64,000 nt of DNA from Seriola aureovittata (GCF_021018895.1 NC_079378.1:9056001-9120000), one strand, 5' to 3'. Counted from the first letter of the stretch, positions 54,801 through 64,000 are shown. Numbers and translations: made by a program. The notes: generated from the sequence alone by a model not told the origin.

Positions 54801-57800
54801 TAGGGTGGGGGTGGGGGGAGCTTGGTTGGTTCTCAGTGTAACAAACAATAAATGTTTTTGCGGTCTGCTTTCGCACGGCGCTTTGGACAAGCACCAAAAC
54901 AAAGTCTGAGAGGGAACTACTTAATCAAGCATGCTGTCTGGCTTTCTGTCACACTGTTCAGAGCCTGCTGTGGTCATTGTGCAGGTCATTGTAGGGTGAG
55001 CTCGTTCTCAGAGTTTTTCTGTTCCCTCATGTCTGTCCTTGTAGCTATGAGACAGTGGCCTCCATCCTGCACACAACTGGATCCACTGATGCAGGTCCTC
55101 CACACCCGTCTGCAGAACAATCGTGCCTCCTTTTGAGCGATGAAGATCAGCTGTTTATACGTGAAGTAGATGCAGAGATGCTGTATACCTCTGAGCCAGA
55201 TGATGAGTCGCTGATTGGCGTTGGTGTGGACATTTCGCCACCCACGGCCTTCTCAGACGCAACAGAAAATCACACTGTTTTAGTTAAGAAACTAGAGTGC
55301 TTACCTACAGTGGAGACACGTGGGCTCAGTTTGGTGGCGAGTCTGCGACTGGCAGCAAGTGAGCAGGAGAAAGAGAGGGAGCAGGAGAGGGAGAGAAGGG
55401 AGAAAGAAAGGATAATGAGGGAGGAGAGAGACAGGAAGGAGAAGGAAGAGGCAGAAAGGAAGGAGAAAGAGAGGGTGGAAAAGGAGGAAAGAGAGAGGTT
55501 GACAAAGGAGAGAGGGGAGATGGAGAGGAAGGAGAGAGAAAGGATGGAGAGGGAAAAGGAAGAGGAGAGAAAGAGGTTGGAAAATGAGAGGGAAGAGCTG
55601 GAGAACAAGCAAAGGGAGGAGAGGGAAAAGGCAGAAAGAGAAAGTGAGCAGCAGAGGGCAGATAGGGAGAAGAAGAAAAAAGAAGAGGAAGAAGAAAGGG
55701 CAGAAAAGAAGATGGAAAGGGAAAAAAACAAAAAGGGAGAGGTGGGCAGGATGATGGAAAAAGAAGAGAAACCGCAACAGAGACAAGAGATCCTTTCTGA
55801 CTCTAAATCAGTGCAAAGCAACCAAAAAGATGAGAACATCCAATCAACTGACTGTCCGCCACTGAGAGAGGCAGACCTGGATGATATTGCATATGATGAG
55901 AGGTTACAGGGCAATGAGGAGGAGTCAGAAAGCAAATCTGATCCCAAATCAGTGAAAATGATCGACCCTGAAGCTGAAATCAAACTGGTTTCGGCCAGAC
56001 CAATTGATTCAGTCCCTGCAGACATACCAACAAATAAACTTGATTCCAGATCAGACAAACCTGATGACTCTGATATTGCTGTTAAGAAAGGCCTGGATCA
56101 TTCTGCTCTGAGATCAGTTAGAAAAGGCAAGCCAAACCTTAAATCTGGTGCCATCCCAGTGTGGATGAGAGAGGAGGAGGATGAGGAGGTGGAGTATGAG
56201 AGAGGACATGAGGATCTTGGCTCCATCTGGCTGGCTGAGCTTTACATGGAAGGGGAAGCAGGGTGAGTAAGGGGGTGGGGTGGGGGGTGAGAGGGAGGGA
56301 TACATGGCAGCAGGGAGAGAGAGGTGAGTAACTGTGGAGGAGTTGGCTATGCGAAAGAGATCTGCTTGTTGCCTCATGTGGATAAGAGGACTGTGCCTGT
56401 GGCGTTTTGGTGTTTACTTCCAGTAACCAATCCTTTTAACTTGTTATGTCTGCGGGGAAATCTTCACCAAACATTAGTATCCCTCATTTACTGAGGGTGT
56501 GGCCTTTTCCTGCAGGTGTTTCTCAGGAAAGAGCTGTTTGTTGGCATGTGAGTCATGTATTTCTTCCCCAAGCAACATCATTACCGTGTTGTTTGTGAAT
56601 AAAACTGGAATTTCCTCTTTACATCTTGCCTTAATTAAGGCACCTAAAAGCCCTTAGCACCCAATTTGCTGTAATTTGCCTCATGTATCCCAGTCCTTCT
56701 TCTCAGAGTCGCAACTCAGTTGAATCTGAACACACGGACATCTTATGCATATTTTTAGTTTCAGTATGACTTATACTTCATATCATTACATCCAATATCC
56801 ATTGTAAATTAACATCCACAAATCCATGTAGAAAGCACAGCAAAAGAAGAAAGTCCTTAGAACTCTAGTACCTGCCTGGGAATGATCGCAGTTTTAGGTT
56901 TTCTTCAGTATCAGAGTAATGTAATGATAGCACTTTGTAGATCCTTGGTCAAATTGTAAACAGGAACTGTTAATAGCTAATTCGGCTTTCTTTTTATTGT
57001 GCTAATTTGTCTAAAATTTACAGTTGTAACGCATAGGAACTCTACAAAATTTTTTGCGGTTTACATCCCCCAAAGCATCATGAGGTTAGACTTTGAAAAC
57101 CCCTGACTCAAAATGTTGGGACCCGTTTATCAGGGACACATACAACCTACGTGAGGCCCCTGACGCAGTATGAAAAAGGGTTAACTGTGGCTGTATCTAC
57201 CACTCCTGTGTGTTTCTGTTCATGACTGTGACTATGTGTCTGGCATCAAATAATATCACAAGGCTCTTTGTATTTGTTCATTACTCATTGCAGCTAAGTA
57301 GCATGCCACGTAGCATGGACTGGTTCGGTCATTGGATACTGCAGTTCAGTGGAAGCTGGAGCATGTTTAAAACTCGTGTTTCACTTTGGATGAGTCCCAT
57401 ATTTTCTTTGCCTCTAACATTTGTAGTTTGGAATAATCTCACATAGCCAGATCTCTGCCTGGGGAAAAGCCTGGGGAAAATCTCATCCAAACAATGGGCA
57501 TGTCAAGACCTTTGGAATGCTTGAGTTTAGTCTATAGAGTTTGTACTGGGAAAAGCACGTCTGGATAGTTTTTGTTTTGAGGTTTCCTTCTTTAATGAGC
57601 ACCAGCACCATGCTCTATCCTGTTCTTGAATTTCATCAGACCTTTGTGAGCATAACAGGATTGATCTCTGGCTGCGTGAGATGATTGGTGGTATGCTGCC
57701 CGAGGGGAATGGAGCATGATAAGAACACCGCGGTTCTGTTGCTGGTCAGTTTTCTCAAAAGCAATTCAGCTCTGAAATCTCCTTTTCTGTCTCCAGCCCA

Positions 57801-60800
57801 GGCCACCCATCCCCTGCTGTAGCTCAGAAGCCCTCCTCACTTCCCTTCAGCGAACAAACCCTTTACAAGAGCTCTGCTGTCAGTCAGCCAAATAAACCAG
57901 AACCTCCCGATTCCCTAACCAATCAGGCTGGCCGTCCTCATCCTAACCCTGCTTTGGTGTCTAAGCAAGAGGAAAGAATCAGTCAGACAACTAGGGCAAA
58001 ACCTGCTCTCAGACACAGTGAGGCACAAAAACAGCCAATGAAAGAGCAGAGTGATGATGACAGAAAAACCGGTCACAGCCAGGAGGTGGCAGCCAATGAG
58101 GAGGCAGAACTTGTTCAGTCGTCGGTGGTGCCTTGGCCGCTTCCTCCAAGCGCAAACACTAGTAGCATACACTGTGACTTAAATAACACCAAGACATATA
58201 CTGACACTCACATCAACAAGACACACGATGACAAAACAGCCACAGATTCACGCAAGAGTCTTGAAATGAGGGACGATAAAGACATGAATCCCTCCAAGAG
58301 CCCGAGCTTAAATAAGCACACACACCCAACAGAGACTGACGGTACACCAACGGACAACCTCCACACACCGACACACACCCCCGATCACAGCAATGTCACC
58401 AAAGACCAGCAGCTCCAAGAGGAGGAGAGGTTATTATTGGCTAAAATTCGCCTGATGACAGGTGAGACATCACCTGTCTCCAGCCCTCACAGTATGAAAC
58501 GGCTTTTCCCTGCCCCCGGTGATATTGACTGTGACGCCACAGAGCCCAAGAGCCGATCAGAAATCAAACTTATTGATCACAATCAGCGCTCGCTTATTCC
58601 CCACTTTGACGCCCTGCAGGAAATATCACTGGCTGAGACAGAGGAGCCACTGGGAGAGGAGGATGTGTAAGTCAGCATGAGGCGTCAACCTGTGCTGCTC
58701 TATAAAATGACACTGAGCCTTGAATGTGTGTTTTGAGTGTGATATGCAGAGACTTGGGAAGGAATTACACCAGTTTTACAATTCAATATCAACAGATATA
58801 TAACGTGTTATTCGGCTGTTAAGTCTGACACAGTAACATTAGCCCGTTTCACAAAGTTGCTGTGTGGAGTTTGAACTGTTGAATTTGCTGTTTTTCAACT
58901 GAATATCCAAAGAAAAAGATCCAACTGTTCGGTGTATCCGCTTGGTTTTGAGGTTGTTAAACATTTTCCAATCAGCATAGACCTGCGCTTAATCTATCCC
59001 GCTTCAAATGTAGCTACCCATTCTCCTCATGGTGTGTGTTCCCATCCTGCCCTCTAACATCAAGAGATCTGCTCTCTTCTCCTTGTCATGTTAGCAACCT
59101 TGCATGTCTCTTGCTCAATATCTCCAAATCACCGAGGACGCTGATGCTCATACCAGGCTGCTTGGATGAGCTCCTTTTCTTCCTCTAAACAAAGTCTGGT
59201 TTTCTATTCATCACCTGTCTTGCCTATTTTTTATGTCTCGTCTCGCCTCAGGCTAAAACACCCACCGGCCGACCTCCCCGACGGTCCAGAGAAGAAACAC
59301 ACAGACATACACATCACTCCTCCCCATCACTGTGAGTTGAAGACATCTTGGCTTCCTACGTTACCAGAGGAAGAAACCAGTGACGTTACGGCGCCTGATC
59401 CAGTTCCAACAGTCAGAGAGGAGGCTGATGGGAAGGACGACACAGCGGAGGTTAAATATTCAGAACGCTGATGTCCACTTAACGTCTGACACGCTTCAAT
59501 AAATCACAGCACACAACCACAACTGAACTTATTTTTCTTCTCATCCCTCTCTCCTCTTCCTCCTCCTCCTCCTCCTCCTCCTCCACCAGGGCCTGGTGAA
59601 CTCCAGTCAGTCGCTGCTCCAGTGGTGCCAGGACATCACCAGCGGGCACCAGGGGGTGAAGGTCACAAACTTCAGCACGTCCTGGAGAAACGGCCTGGCC
59701 TTCTGTGCCATCCTGCATCACTTCCATCCAGACAAAATGTACGCTGATTATATATACACATTGGGTGCATTCAGTTTTTAACGTTATTCCATGTTGCACT
59801 GCAGCTCAGAGTCTGATTCATTTATTTAAATGTTGTCAATCTGCTTCTCATTTTGTTCTTCACGGCTTTTGTCCCATTAGAGATTTTGACCAGTTAGACC
59901 CTCATGACATCAAGCTCAACAACAAAAGGGTAAGGATGAGACTTGGATTCATCAAATTTACTGTGAATGGAGCTTTTCACAGCAGCTGCTTAGTGCCCTG
60001 TTTTATCAGTAGTGTTAATGGTTTACTATTAACACAAGTTGCTTTTGAGGTCCAGAATTCATAGGCCAGAATACAGAAGAACAGTCTTCTTTTTCTCTTT
60101 TATGGTCCCTCCTTATAATGTTGTTTTAATACAGCTTAAAATAAATTCCCCCAAGTAATGTTTCTTCTCTAATTTCCTTGATACTGGCTTTTTCTTCTAA
60201 ATATTCATTCCACACAAAGAAGGTGGGCATGCTTATTTCAGAGTAGTGTCTGCACTTTGCATAAGCCCCTACAAGCTCCAGAGCAACCTTTATGTGTCCT
60301 GAGAGGCAAAACAGAGGGCAATAAAAATCTGGCTACATCACTTTCTGCTGCTCAATAAGCTCATTGTTACTGTTTCTGTGATTAAAACGATTCAGATGAG
60401 TGAGTCAGAAATGGTTCGGATGACATCGTATACAGAGACAGACTTAAACTACTAAAGTGAGATGGACCGGTCCCTCTGTTCTTCACTGATGATGTGCTTC
60501 TTTTTTACGACGACATCAGGCGTTTGACGGTTTCGAGGCGCTGGGCATCTCTCGTCTCTTGGAGCCGTCCGACATGGTTCTCCTGTCCGTCCCCGACAGG
60601 CTCATAGTCATGACCTACCTCAGCCAGATCCGCTCGCACTTCACCAACCAGGAGCTGAGCGTGCTGCAGATAGAGCACAACAGCAGCCAGTCCAGCTATG
60701 GCCTCGCCCTCTCCGGTCCTGCTCCCACGAACGTCGATGCCGCCGCCTTCTGCATGGCCAGACTTAACGAAGGAGTGAGTCTGGAGGAAGGAGGAAGCAG

Positions 60801-62484
60801 CACGTTGGTCGTCCCGCCACCGAGGACCAAACGAGTAGTTAAAGGTATCGGCTTGTCAGCATTCATCTATTTTCAAGGCTGATTTTAGCCTCTTCAGCCC
60901 AGTGCTTTAGAGCATATCCCAAGGTATTCAAGCCTTCTACATAAAGCTGGATTCCATGGAAACATGAAAAAAAAAAAAAACTGAAGAGAAACATAATTAA
61001 ACGGAGCAAAACAGAATCAAGTCAGGACAGCAGTACAGAGGAGGGAAGGGGAAAACATTAGTGTGTCTCCAGGGAACTCAGGAATGTGATGGAGCAGAGT
61101 TTAGGACAAGGAAGAAGGACAAATAGATCATTAAATCAAGTTCACAGCACAGCAGTTAAGATTCTCGTAGGTTTCCCAAGGTTTCCAAAGATAACAAAAA
61201 ATGTCACGCTGAATTGGATGGAAATGTGTGTAAAATGATGCTCATCTAGAGGTTTCCTTTTCCTGTGCAGATGTCAGTCATGAACAAGGCATTTTGGATG
61301 TAAGTGTTTCTCCCAGTATGAGTCATGAAGTTTATTGTTCTAATTTCAAATCTCCTGACAACATATTGTCTCAGTCAGCTTCTAACTATAGCTGATGCAA
61401 TCCTACATGAACCAGATTTAGAACAGCTCTGTTGTTTCTGTGTGTGGCTGTTTTCTCTGAGCTCCTTTCACTGGTTAGCAAAATCTTGATGACAGTTGTC
61501 GGGTTGCACGCTCACGTTGCCGGGTCACTGTCAGTGAAATCTGATCACATCACACCCACTCAGTCCTGATGCAGCTTTCAATGTTTTAAATGGATTTTTA
61601 TTTAACTTTGATCGTTGCTTATTTAGTCTTTCAGTTTTAATGTTATAGAGAAATATAGGTGAATGTGGAAATTTTAGGGGAATAGCAAGATTGAAGAGGT
61701 TAAATCCATCCGTCTGATTGTTGTTTCTCATCTGCTTTTAGTCGACGAGTCGATAACCCCGGTCCCACCCCCAAGGTCCATTGCCAAGACGGTCATATCT
61801 GGACTAACTCAGGTGACGCTTTCTGTGTTTTTTGTTGTAGCTGATTGTTTAAACTAATATTGGCTTTAAATTCTATTCTTAAGAAGGAAGGAGGAAAAGC
61901 TATCAAATACTCTTTATTAATGTGTCAGCTTTGCGCTCTTCAGGATGAAGACACAGTGATGGAAAACACTAACAAAACAGGTGCGTACATGACGTATCAA
62001 GCTAGCATCTTAAAAAAAAAAAAACATCACAATGCATCAAACTTCCCTCCCTTCTCCCTCTTCTTCTTTTACACTGTAATTTGTTCTTGTTTTTGCAGAG
62101 TTGCAGACTGCAGATGAGACACAGCCTCCCAAGCAAGAAGCAGAAACAATGGTCAGTTGTGTGTTCCTCGCTTTGCTCCGTATCTTCTCTGCTTCTTTTC
62201 TTTACCTTTGACTCTCACTCTCAGATCAAAGCAAATGAATATGATCAATGTGGCCGATGGCTGCAAGAACAACCCATTCATTTATAAAGAAAGTATTTCC
62301 AGGATACACAAATTGTATTTTTCCATACCTTTGGCTTCTCTCTAATCCTTTGACCCTCTTCTTCTGCCTGTTTTCCTGCTTCCCCCTCCCTCTTTACTTT
62401 ACTTTCCAACTCCCTCTTTCCCTTTGATTTCCTTTCTCCCTTTTTTTCTTCTCTTTGTGGCCGTCTGTCATTGTGTGTATGTTC

Positions 62485-62569
<85 letters not shown>

Positions 62570-63824
62570 TGTGTGTGTCTGTTTGTGATGGGGCTTGTGG
62601 TCAGTGTCTGCAGGACACCAGTCAGTATGTGCTGAGTGAGCTGGCAGCGTTGGAGACGGAGCAGAAGCACATCGACAGCAGAGCCGCCGTGGTGGAGCGA
62701 CGACTGCGAAGCCTCATGGAAACAGGTGAGTGTCACACACGTTTAAACCTGGTACAGTAGATTTATGGGCTCTGGCCTGAACCCTTTTAAAGACATCTTG
62801 AGAGGAGAGGAGAGGAGAGGAGAGGAGAGGAGAGGAGTGGCACTGCATAGTTAAATGTATAAAGCAGCCAGTAAGATCTAAATGAACTGACTGTTTGCTG
62901 TCAGTCACATTCTGCTCATCACTTCTCAACAAATAACTCTTAGAAACGGCAAGTAGAAAAATAATTGTCTTTATTTTGGAGACCATATAGTTTTATACAA
63001 ACTGTCCTTTCTTTTTCTGCGTATACAGGAAGTGACCGTGATGAGGAGGAGAGACTGATCCAGGAGTGGTTCACTCTTGTGAACAAGAAGAACGCTCTGA
63101 TACGCAGACAGGACAACCTGGAGCTACTGTAAGACCTCTCACGCACAAACAGTATATTGCATATACATCGCACACTTCTTTTTATCCACCTGATTACTGA
63201 CTGCATCCACAGGCAAGAGGAGCAGGATCTGGAGCGGAGGTTTGAGCTTCTGACCAGAGAGCTACGGGTCATGATGGCTATCGAAGGTTAGGAAGAAGTA
63301 TTCAAATCATTTACTGAAGTGAAAGCAGGAATATCACAGTGTAAAAATATCATTAATCTGCAAAGTCCTCAGTAACGACATCTTTACAGTAAATGATTAT
63401 ATGAACCATTATGTAAAGTGCTGCTGTTTGCCCTGCAGACTGGCAGAAGTCGTCCACTCATCAGCAGAGGGAGCAGCTTCTCCTCCAAGAGCTGGTGTCT
63501 TTGGTCAACCAACGGGACGAGATTATCAGAGACATCGACGCCAAGGAGAGAGGGTGAGTGTGTGTGGGTGTACAGCTGTGTGAAAAAGACAAAGTCACAG
63601 GAGGGAGATAGCAAATTCCTAAAATAAAAGAGAAAGCATTAAAAATTGATATTTATATATTGTATATTTCATATTATTTGATTACCATGTTTTAAATGAA
63701 ACCTTTAGATTAATGATTGTAAAAATGTATGTGCAGGGCTCTGGAGGAGGACGAGCGACTGGAGCGCGGTCTAGAGATGAGGAGGAGAAAATACAGCAAC
63801 AAAGACAAATGTGTCCTCCAGTGA
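37772..63824 (+). CDS. ehbp1l1: ehbp1l1, EH domain-binding protein 1-like 1, 31 coding exons
   Basis: EHBP1L1 is a Rab8/Rab10 effector that couples tubular recycling endosomes to BIN1/dynamin and actin for apical transport. Thirty-one exons join in a single frame (8544 nt) to about 2847 residues, against about 1520 in human as I recall. Domain order is N-terminal C2 (about 8-160), Pro/Ser-rich disorder (about 200-830), long charged helix (about 855-1283), acidic/Pro-rich linkers, second charged helix (about 1797-1940), calponin-homology domain (about 2455-2565), bMERB coiled coil (about 2683-2840) and CVLQ CaaX box. Start [20 protein letters not shown] is the EHBP1-family N-terminus; stop TGA is at 63822-63824. 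It lies directly after fam89b, as in human. I noticed no Asn-Pro-Phe (EHD-binding) motif, unlike EHBP1. Exons are listed in the sub-entries. Confidence 0.95.
37876..40925 (+). other. ehbp1l1: ehbp1l1 intron 1
   Basis: This 3.05 kb intron holds the possible SINE remnant and short CA-rich stretches near 40085-40110 and 40500-40520. Pyrimidine-rich sequence lies near 39990-40060. I see no coding exon or RNA gene. Confidence 0.6.
38040..38140 (+). repeat. Possible tRNA-derived SINE remnant
   Basis: GTGGGTTCGATTCCCGAC near 38090 contains a near-perfect RNA polymerase III B box (GGTTCGATTCC), preceded by ACTGATCCAAAGTGATT, as in several fish tRNA-like SINEs. No convincing A box is seen and the flanks are decayed, so this is a remnant and not a tRNA gene. 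It lies in ehbp1l1 intron 1. Confidence 0.45.
41016..41083. repeat. (CA)n microsatellite
   Basis: The tract fills almost all of the 135 bp ehbp1l1 intron 2, between the exon 2 donor (40983) and the exon 3 acceptor (41118). Confidence 0.96.
41620..42200 (-). mobile_element. Internally deleted LINE reverse-transcriptase fragment
   Basis: The minus strand carries [20 protein letters not shown] (motif A region of a fish LINE, with the catalytic Asp segment replaced or deleted), then [12 protein letters not shown] (motif B), then [20 protein letters not shown] (thumb region). The FADD-type catalytic box between B and thumb is missing, so the copy is inactive. It sits antisense in ehbp1l1 intron 3. 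The order of blocks identifies a non-LTR element; the exact clade is uncertain. Confidence 0.8.
43267..49622 (+). CDS. ehbp1l1: ehbp1l1 exons 6-13: Pro/Ser/Thr-rich disordered region
   Basis: Exons are 43267-43385, 43532-43621, 45068-45901, 47051-47116, 47246-47386, 47536-47787, 47953-48115 and 49281-49622, coding about residues 165-832. Exon 6 ends the C2 linker with an acidic ESDEDEDKK stretch. The 834 bp exon 8 is dominated by Pro, Ser and Thr with many PPSP and SPSKP type motifs, a candidate platform for SH3 partners (BIN1 is the known SH3 partner of EHBP1L1). Exon 13 is less biased and has a conserved-looking core, [19 protein letters not shown] then [16 protein letters not shown]. All junctions keep phase. 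Confidence 0.85.
43622..45067 (+). other. ehbp1l1: ehbp1l1 intron 7
   Basis: This 1.45 kb AT-rich intron has the (CCAT)n acceptor tract at its end. Nothing else is recognisable. Confidence 0.55.
45024..45066. repeat. (CCAT)n tetranucleotide repeat at an acceptor
   Basis: The repeat replaces the normal polypyrimidine tract directly before ehbp1l1 exon 8, and the acceptor AG (ATCAG|CG) follows it immediately. Confidence 0.93.
45902..47050 (+). other. ehbp1l1: ehbp1l1 intron 8
   Basis: This 1.15 kb intron is AT-rich. Short ORFs carry no recognisable domain, and no repeats of note are seen. Confidence 0.55.
48415..48625. repeat. Dispersed percomorph repeat (GGTTAGCTTAGCTTAGC type)
   Basis: The segment includes GATTGATACCACTCTCAT, TGGTTAGCTTAGCTTAGCAA, AGACTGGAAACAGGGGGAAA and CAGCTAGCCTG in the order I know from a very common interspersed repeat of spiny-rayed fishes, ending in GTTATATCTCATTTGTTT. 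It lies in ehbp1l1 intron 12. The mobile class is not certain to me. Confidence 0.8.
49771..51435 (+). CDS. ehbp1l1: ehbp1l1 exon 14: 1665 bp exon with very long charged single helix
   Basis: One exon codes 555 residues (about 833-1387). From about residue 855 to 1283 almost every position is Glu, Lys or Arg, with sparse Leu, Met, Gln and Ala, in repeats like [18 protein letters not shown] and ERLLKEE. Hydrophobic positions are too few for a strong coiled coil and opposite charges lie at i/i+4 spacing, so a single alpha helix (ER/K type) is the likely fold; about 430 residues would span roughly 60 nm at 0.15 nm per residue. The exon then changes to a Ser run and a Pro/Asn-rich tail. Donor ACCG|gtgagt and acceptor ctgcag are good, and frame is open throughout. 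Confidence 0.92.
52151..53521 (+). CDS. ehbp1l1: ehbp1l1 exons 15-17: acidic/Pro-rich linker and hydrophobic motif
   Basis: Exons are 52151-52435, 52603-53124 and 53417-53521, coding about residues 1388-1691, all in phase 2. Exon 16 is Glu/Pro-rich with repeated PEP-type motifs and ends in a run of acidic residues. Exon 17 (35 codons) contrasts sharply: it ends [12 protein letters not shown], a short hydrophobic stretch that continues across the intron as [13 protein letters not shown] in exon 18. Confidence 0.88.
53522..55044 (+). other. ehbp1l1: ehbp1l1 intron 17
   Basis: This 1.5 kb intron has sequence at 54090-54520 with motifs (TTAGCATTAGCATTAACAGC, TTAGCATGCTAACCAGCTAG) that look like an interspersed fish repeat. 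No coding content is recognisable. Confidence 0.5.
55045..56262 (+). CDS. ehbp1l1: ehbp1l1 exon 18: second charged-helix exon, 1218 bp
   Basis: The exon codes about residues 1692-2097. It opens with [12 protein letters not shown], then an acidic patch ([19 protein letters not shown]), then about 140 residues (about 1797-1940) of nearly continuous Glu/Arg/Lys similar to exon 14, and then an acidic region. It ends with [20 protein letters not shown] and [16 protein letters not shown], the second of these rich in hydrophobics and probably a folded or binding motif. Acceptor ttgtag and donor AGG|gtgagt are good. Confidence 0.9.
56263..57796 (+). other. ehbp1l1: ehbp1l1 intron 18
   Basis: This 1.5 kb intron starts with a G-rich stretch (56268-56330). 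No exon with compatible phase and no named repeat is seen. Confidence 0.55.
57797..59450 (+). CDS. ehbp1l1: ehbp1l1 exons 19-20: polar linker before the CH domain
   Basis: Exons are 57797-58666 (870 bp) and 59252-59450, coding about residues 2098-2454. The sequence is polar and low in hydrophobics, rich in Thr, His, Asp and Lys. One more conserved-looking block, [20 protein letters not shown], is followed by [20 protein letters not shown]. Exon 20 ends GCGGAG|gttaaa, and reading on without splicing hits a stop 27 nt later, so the donor is needed. Confidence 0.85.
59590..60844 (+). CDS. ehbp1l1: ehbp1l1 exons 21-23: calponin-homology (CH) domain
   Basis: Exons are 59590-59738, 59881-59929 and 60520-60844, coding residues 2455-2628. 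CH landmarks are [73 protein letters not shown] and [13 protein letters not shown]. In EHBP1 proteins this single CH domain is held by the bMERB domain in an autoinhibited state and is tied to actin-linked functions. A (CTC)n tract serves as the polypyrimidine tract before exon 21. Confidence 0.96.
61271..61299 (+). other. ehbp1l1: Frame-breaking 29 nt cassette candidate in ehbp1l1
   Basis: It is bounded by a good acceptor (ttttcctgtgcag) and a good donor (GGAT|gtaagt) and is open in the incoming phase ([10 protein letters not shown]). Including it shifts the next exon into a frame whose fifth codon is TAA. It could be a poison exon used for control of transcript level, or a chance match. Confidence 0.35.
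61742..62151 (+). CDS. ehbp1l1: ehbp1l1 exons 24-26: linker between CH and bMERB
   Basis: Exons are 61742-61812, 61944-61980 and 62099-62151, coding residues 2629-2682. The first encodes [20 protein letters not shown] and joins exon 23 directly in phase. The others are short and acidic/polar. A further exon-like 29 nt segment at 61271-61299 is left out because it breaks the frame. Confidence 0.8.
62487..62577. repeat. (GT)n microsatellite near an acceptor
   Basis: About 45 GT units lie on the sense strand of ehbp1l1, ending about 27 nt before the acceptor of exon 27 (62604/62605). Confidence 0.97.
62605..63824 (+). CDS. ehbp1l1: ehbp1l1 exons 27-31: bMERB Rab-binding domain and CaaX box
   Basis: Exons are 62605-62725, 63029-63128, 63213-63286, 63439-63553 and 63737-63824. 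Residues 2683-2840 form the bivalent Mical/EHBP Rab-binding domain: [105 protein letters not shown]. It binds Rab8 family GTPases and restrains the CH domain. The protein ends KCVLQ-stop, a CaaX motif whose final Gln favours farnesylation; the vertebrate EHBP1 family is known to carry C-terminal prenylation motifs. Confidence 0.95.
62800..62836. repeat. (GAGAG)n pentanucleotide repeat
   Basis: About seven AGAGG units lie in ehbp1l1 intron 27. Confidence 0.9.
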
Positions 63825-64000
63825 GAAGAGAGGAGGAGCACAAAAGGCTTTTTACTGCTGAGCCCCTGAAGTCACAAAAGATGATACTTTTGTAGGTTGT
63901 TCATAATTTGTGTGCGCAGGATGAAAACAAATCTTTCAGGACTTGTGGGGGCTCTGTATTTTCCTGTTTGTTTTCTAAGTTAAGTGCCTTCATTTTCCCA

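Noticed and set aside
55270..56058. Minus-strand Ser/Leu-rich ORF of 262 codons opposite exon 18
   Set aside because: Shadow of the second charged-helix exon; no splice sites, domain or start context support it.
62236..62300. Extra ehbp1l1 exon reading [12 protein letters not shown]
   Set aside because: Acceptor-like CTCTCAG is present but there is no donor in a compatible phase, and exon 26 joins exon 27 in frame without it.

Overview
This window is vertebrate genomic DNA, almost certainly from a spiny-rayed teleost fish. Genes are split into many short exons with GT-AG introns, dinucleotide microsatellites are frequent, and decayed fish LINEs and dispersed repeats are present. There is nothing prokaryotic: no operons and no CRISPR. 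Coding models were built by hand by translating exons, checking splice sites and checking that reading phase carries across every junction. All gene symbols rest on recalled protein family sequence, not on a search.

Layout. Positions 1-3126 hold no gene I can support. From 18137 down to 3127 on the minus strand lies mcf2 (DBL family Rho guanine nucleotide exchange factor): 26 coding exons, about 982 residues, with a partial Sec14/CRAL-TRIO region, spectrin-like helices, DH, PH and a degenerate SH3. Its largest intron carries a decayed L2-like LINE and a common fish repeat. From 22.8 to 29.1 kb on the plus strand lies a visual/cone-type arrestin (arr3) with a TATA box and two CRX/OTX-type sites. 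Its body is intact, but the C-terminal tail has a reading-frame conflict. Three plus-strand genes follow: znrd2 (SSSCA1, 30.1-31.5 kb), fam89b (33.3-34.3 kb) and ehbp1l1 (37.8-63.8 kb).

ehbp1l1 fills the right 40% of the window. I could join 31 coding exons in one continuous frame into a protein of about 2847 residues, far longer than the roughly 1520 of the human protein as I recall it. It has an N-terminal C2 domain, long Pro/Ser-rich disorder, a single 1665 bp exon coding a very long charged helix, a second charged-helix exon, a calponin-homology domain, a C-terminal bMERB coiled coil and a CVLQ prenylation box. The extra length sits in the disordered and charged-helix exons.

Gene order is informative. 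ZNRD2-FAM89B-EHBP1L1 are neighbours on human 11q13, whereas MCF2 and ARR3 are both on human Xq, so the arr3-znrd2 gap is a synteny junction relative to mammals. The genes have no shared pathway that I can see. mcf2 and ehbp1l1 both act in small-GTPase/membrane-cytoskeleton biology, fam89b is linked to actin regulation, and arr3 shuts off cone opsins. The most interesting items are the oversized EHBP1L1 helix with its polypurine exon, a short hydrophobic segment in its disordered region, a frame-breaking 29 nt cassette, the arrestin tail conflict, a GC-AG intron in mcf2, and microsatellites set directly against splice sites.
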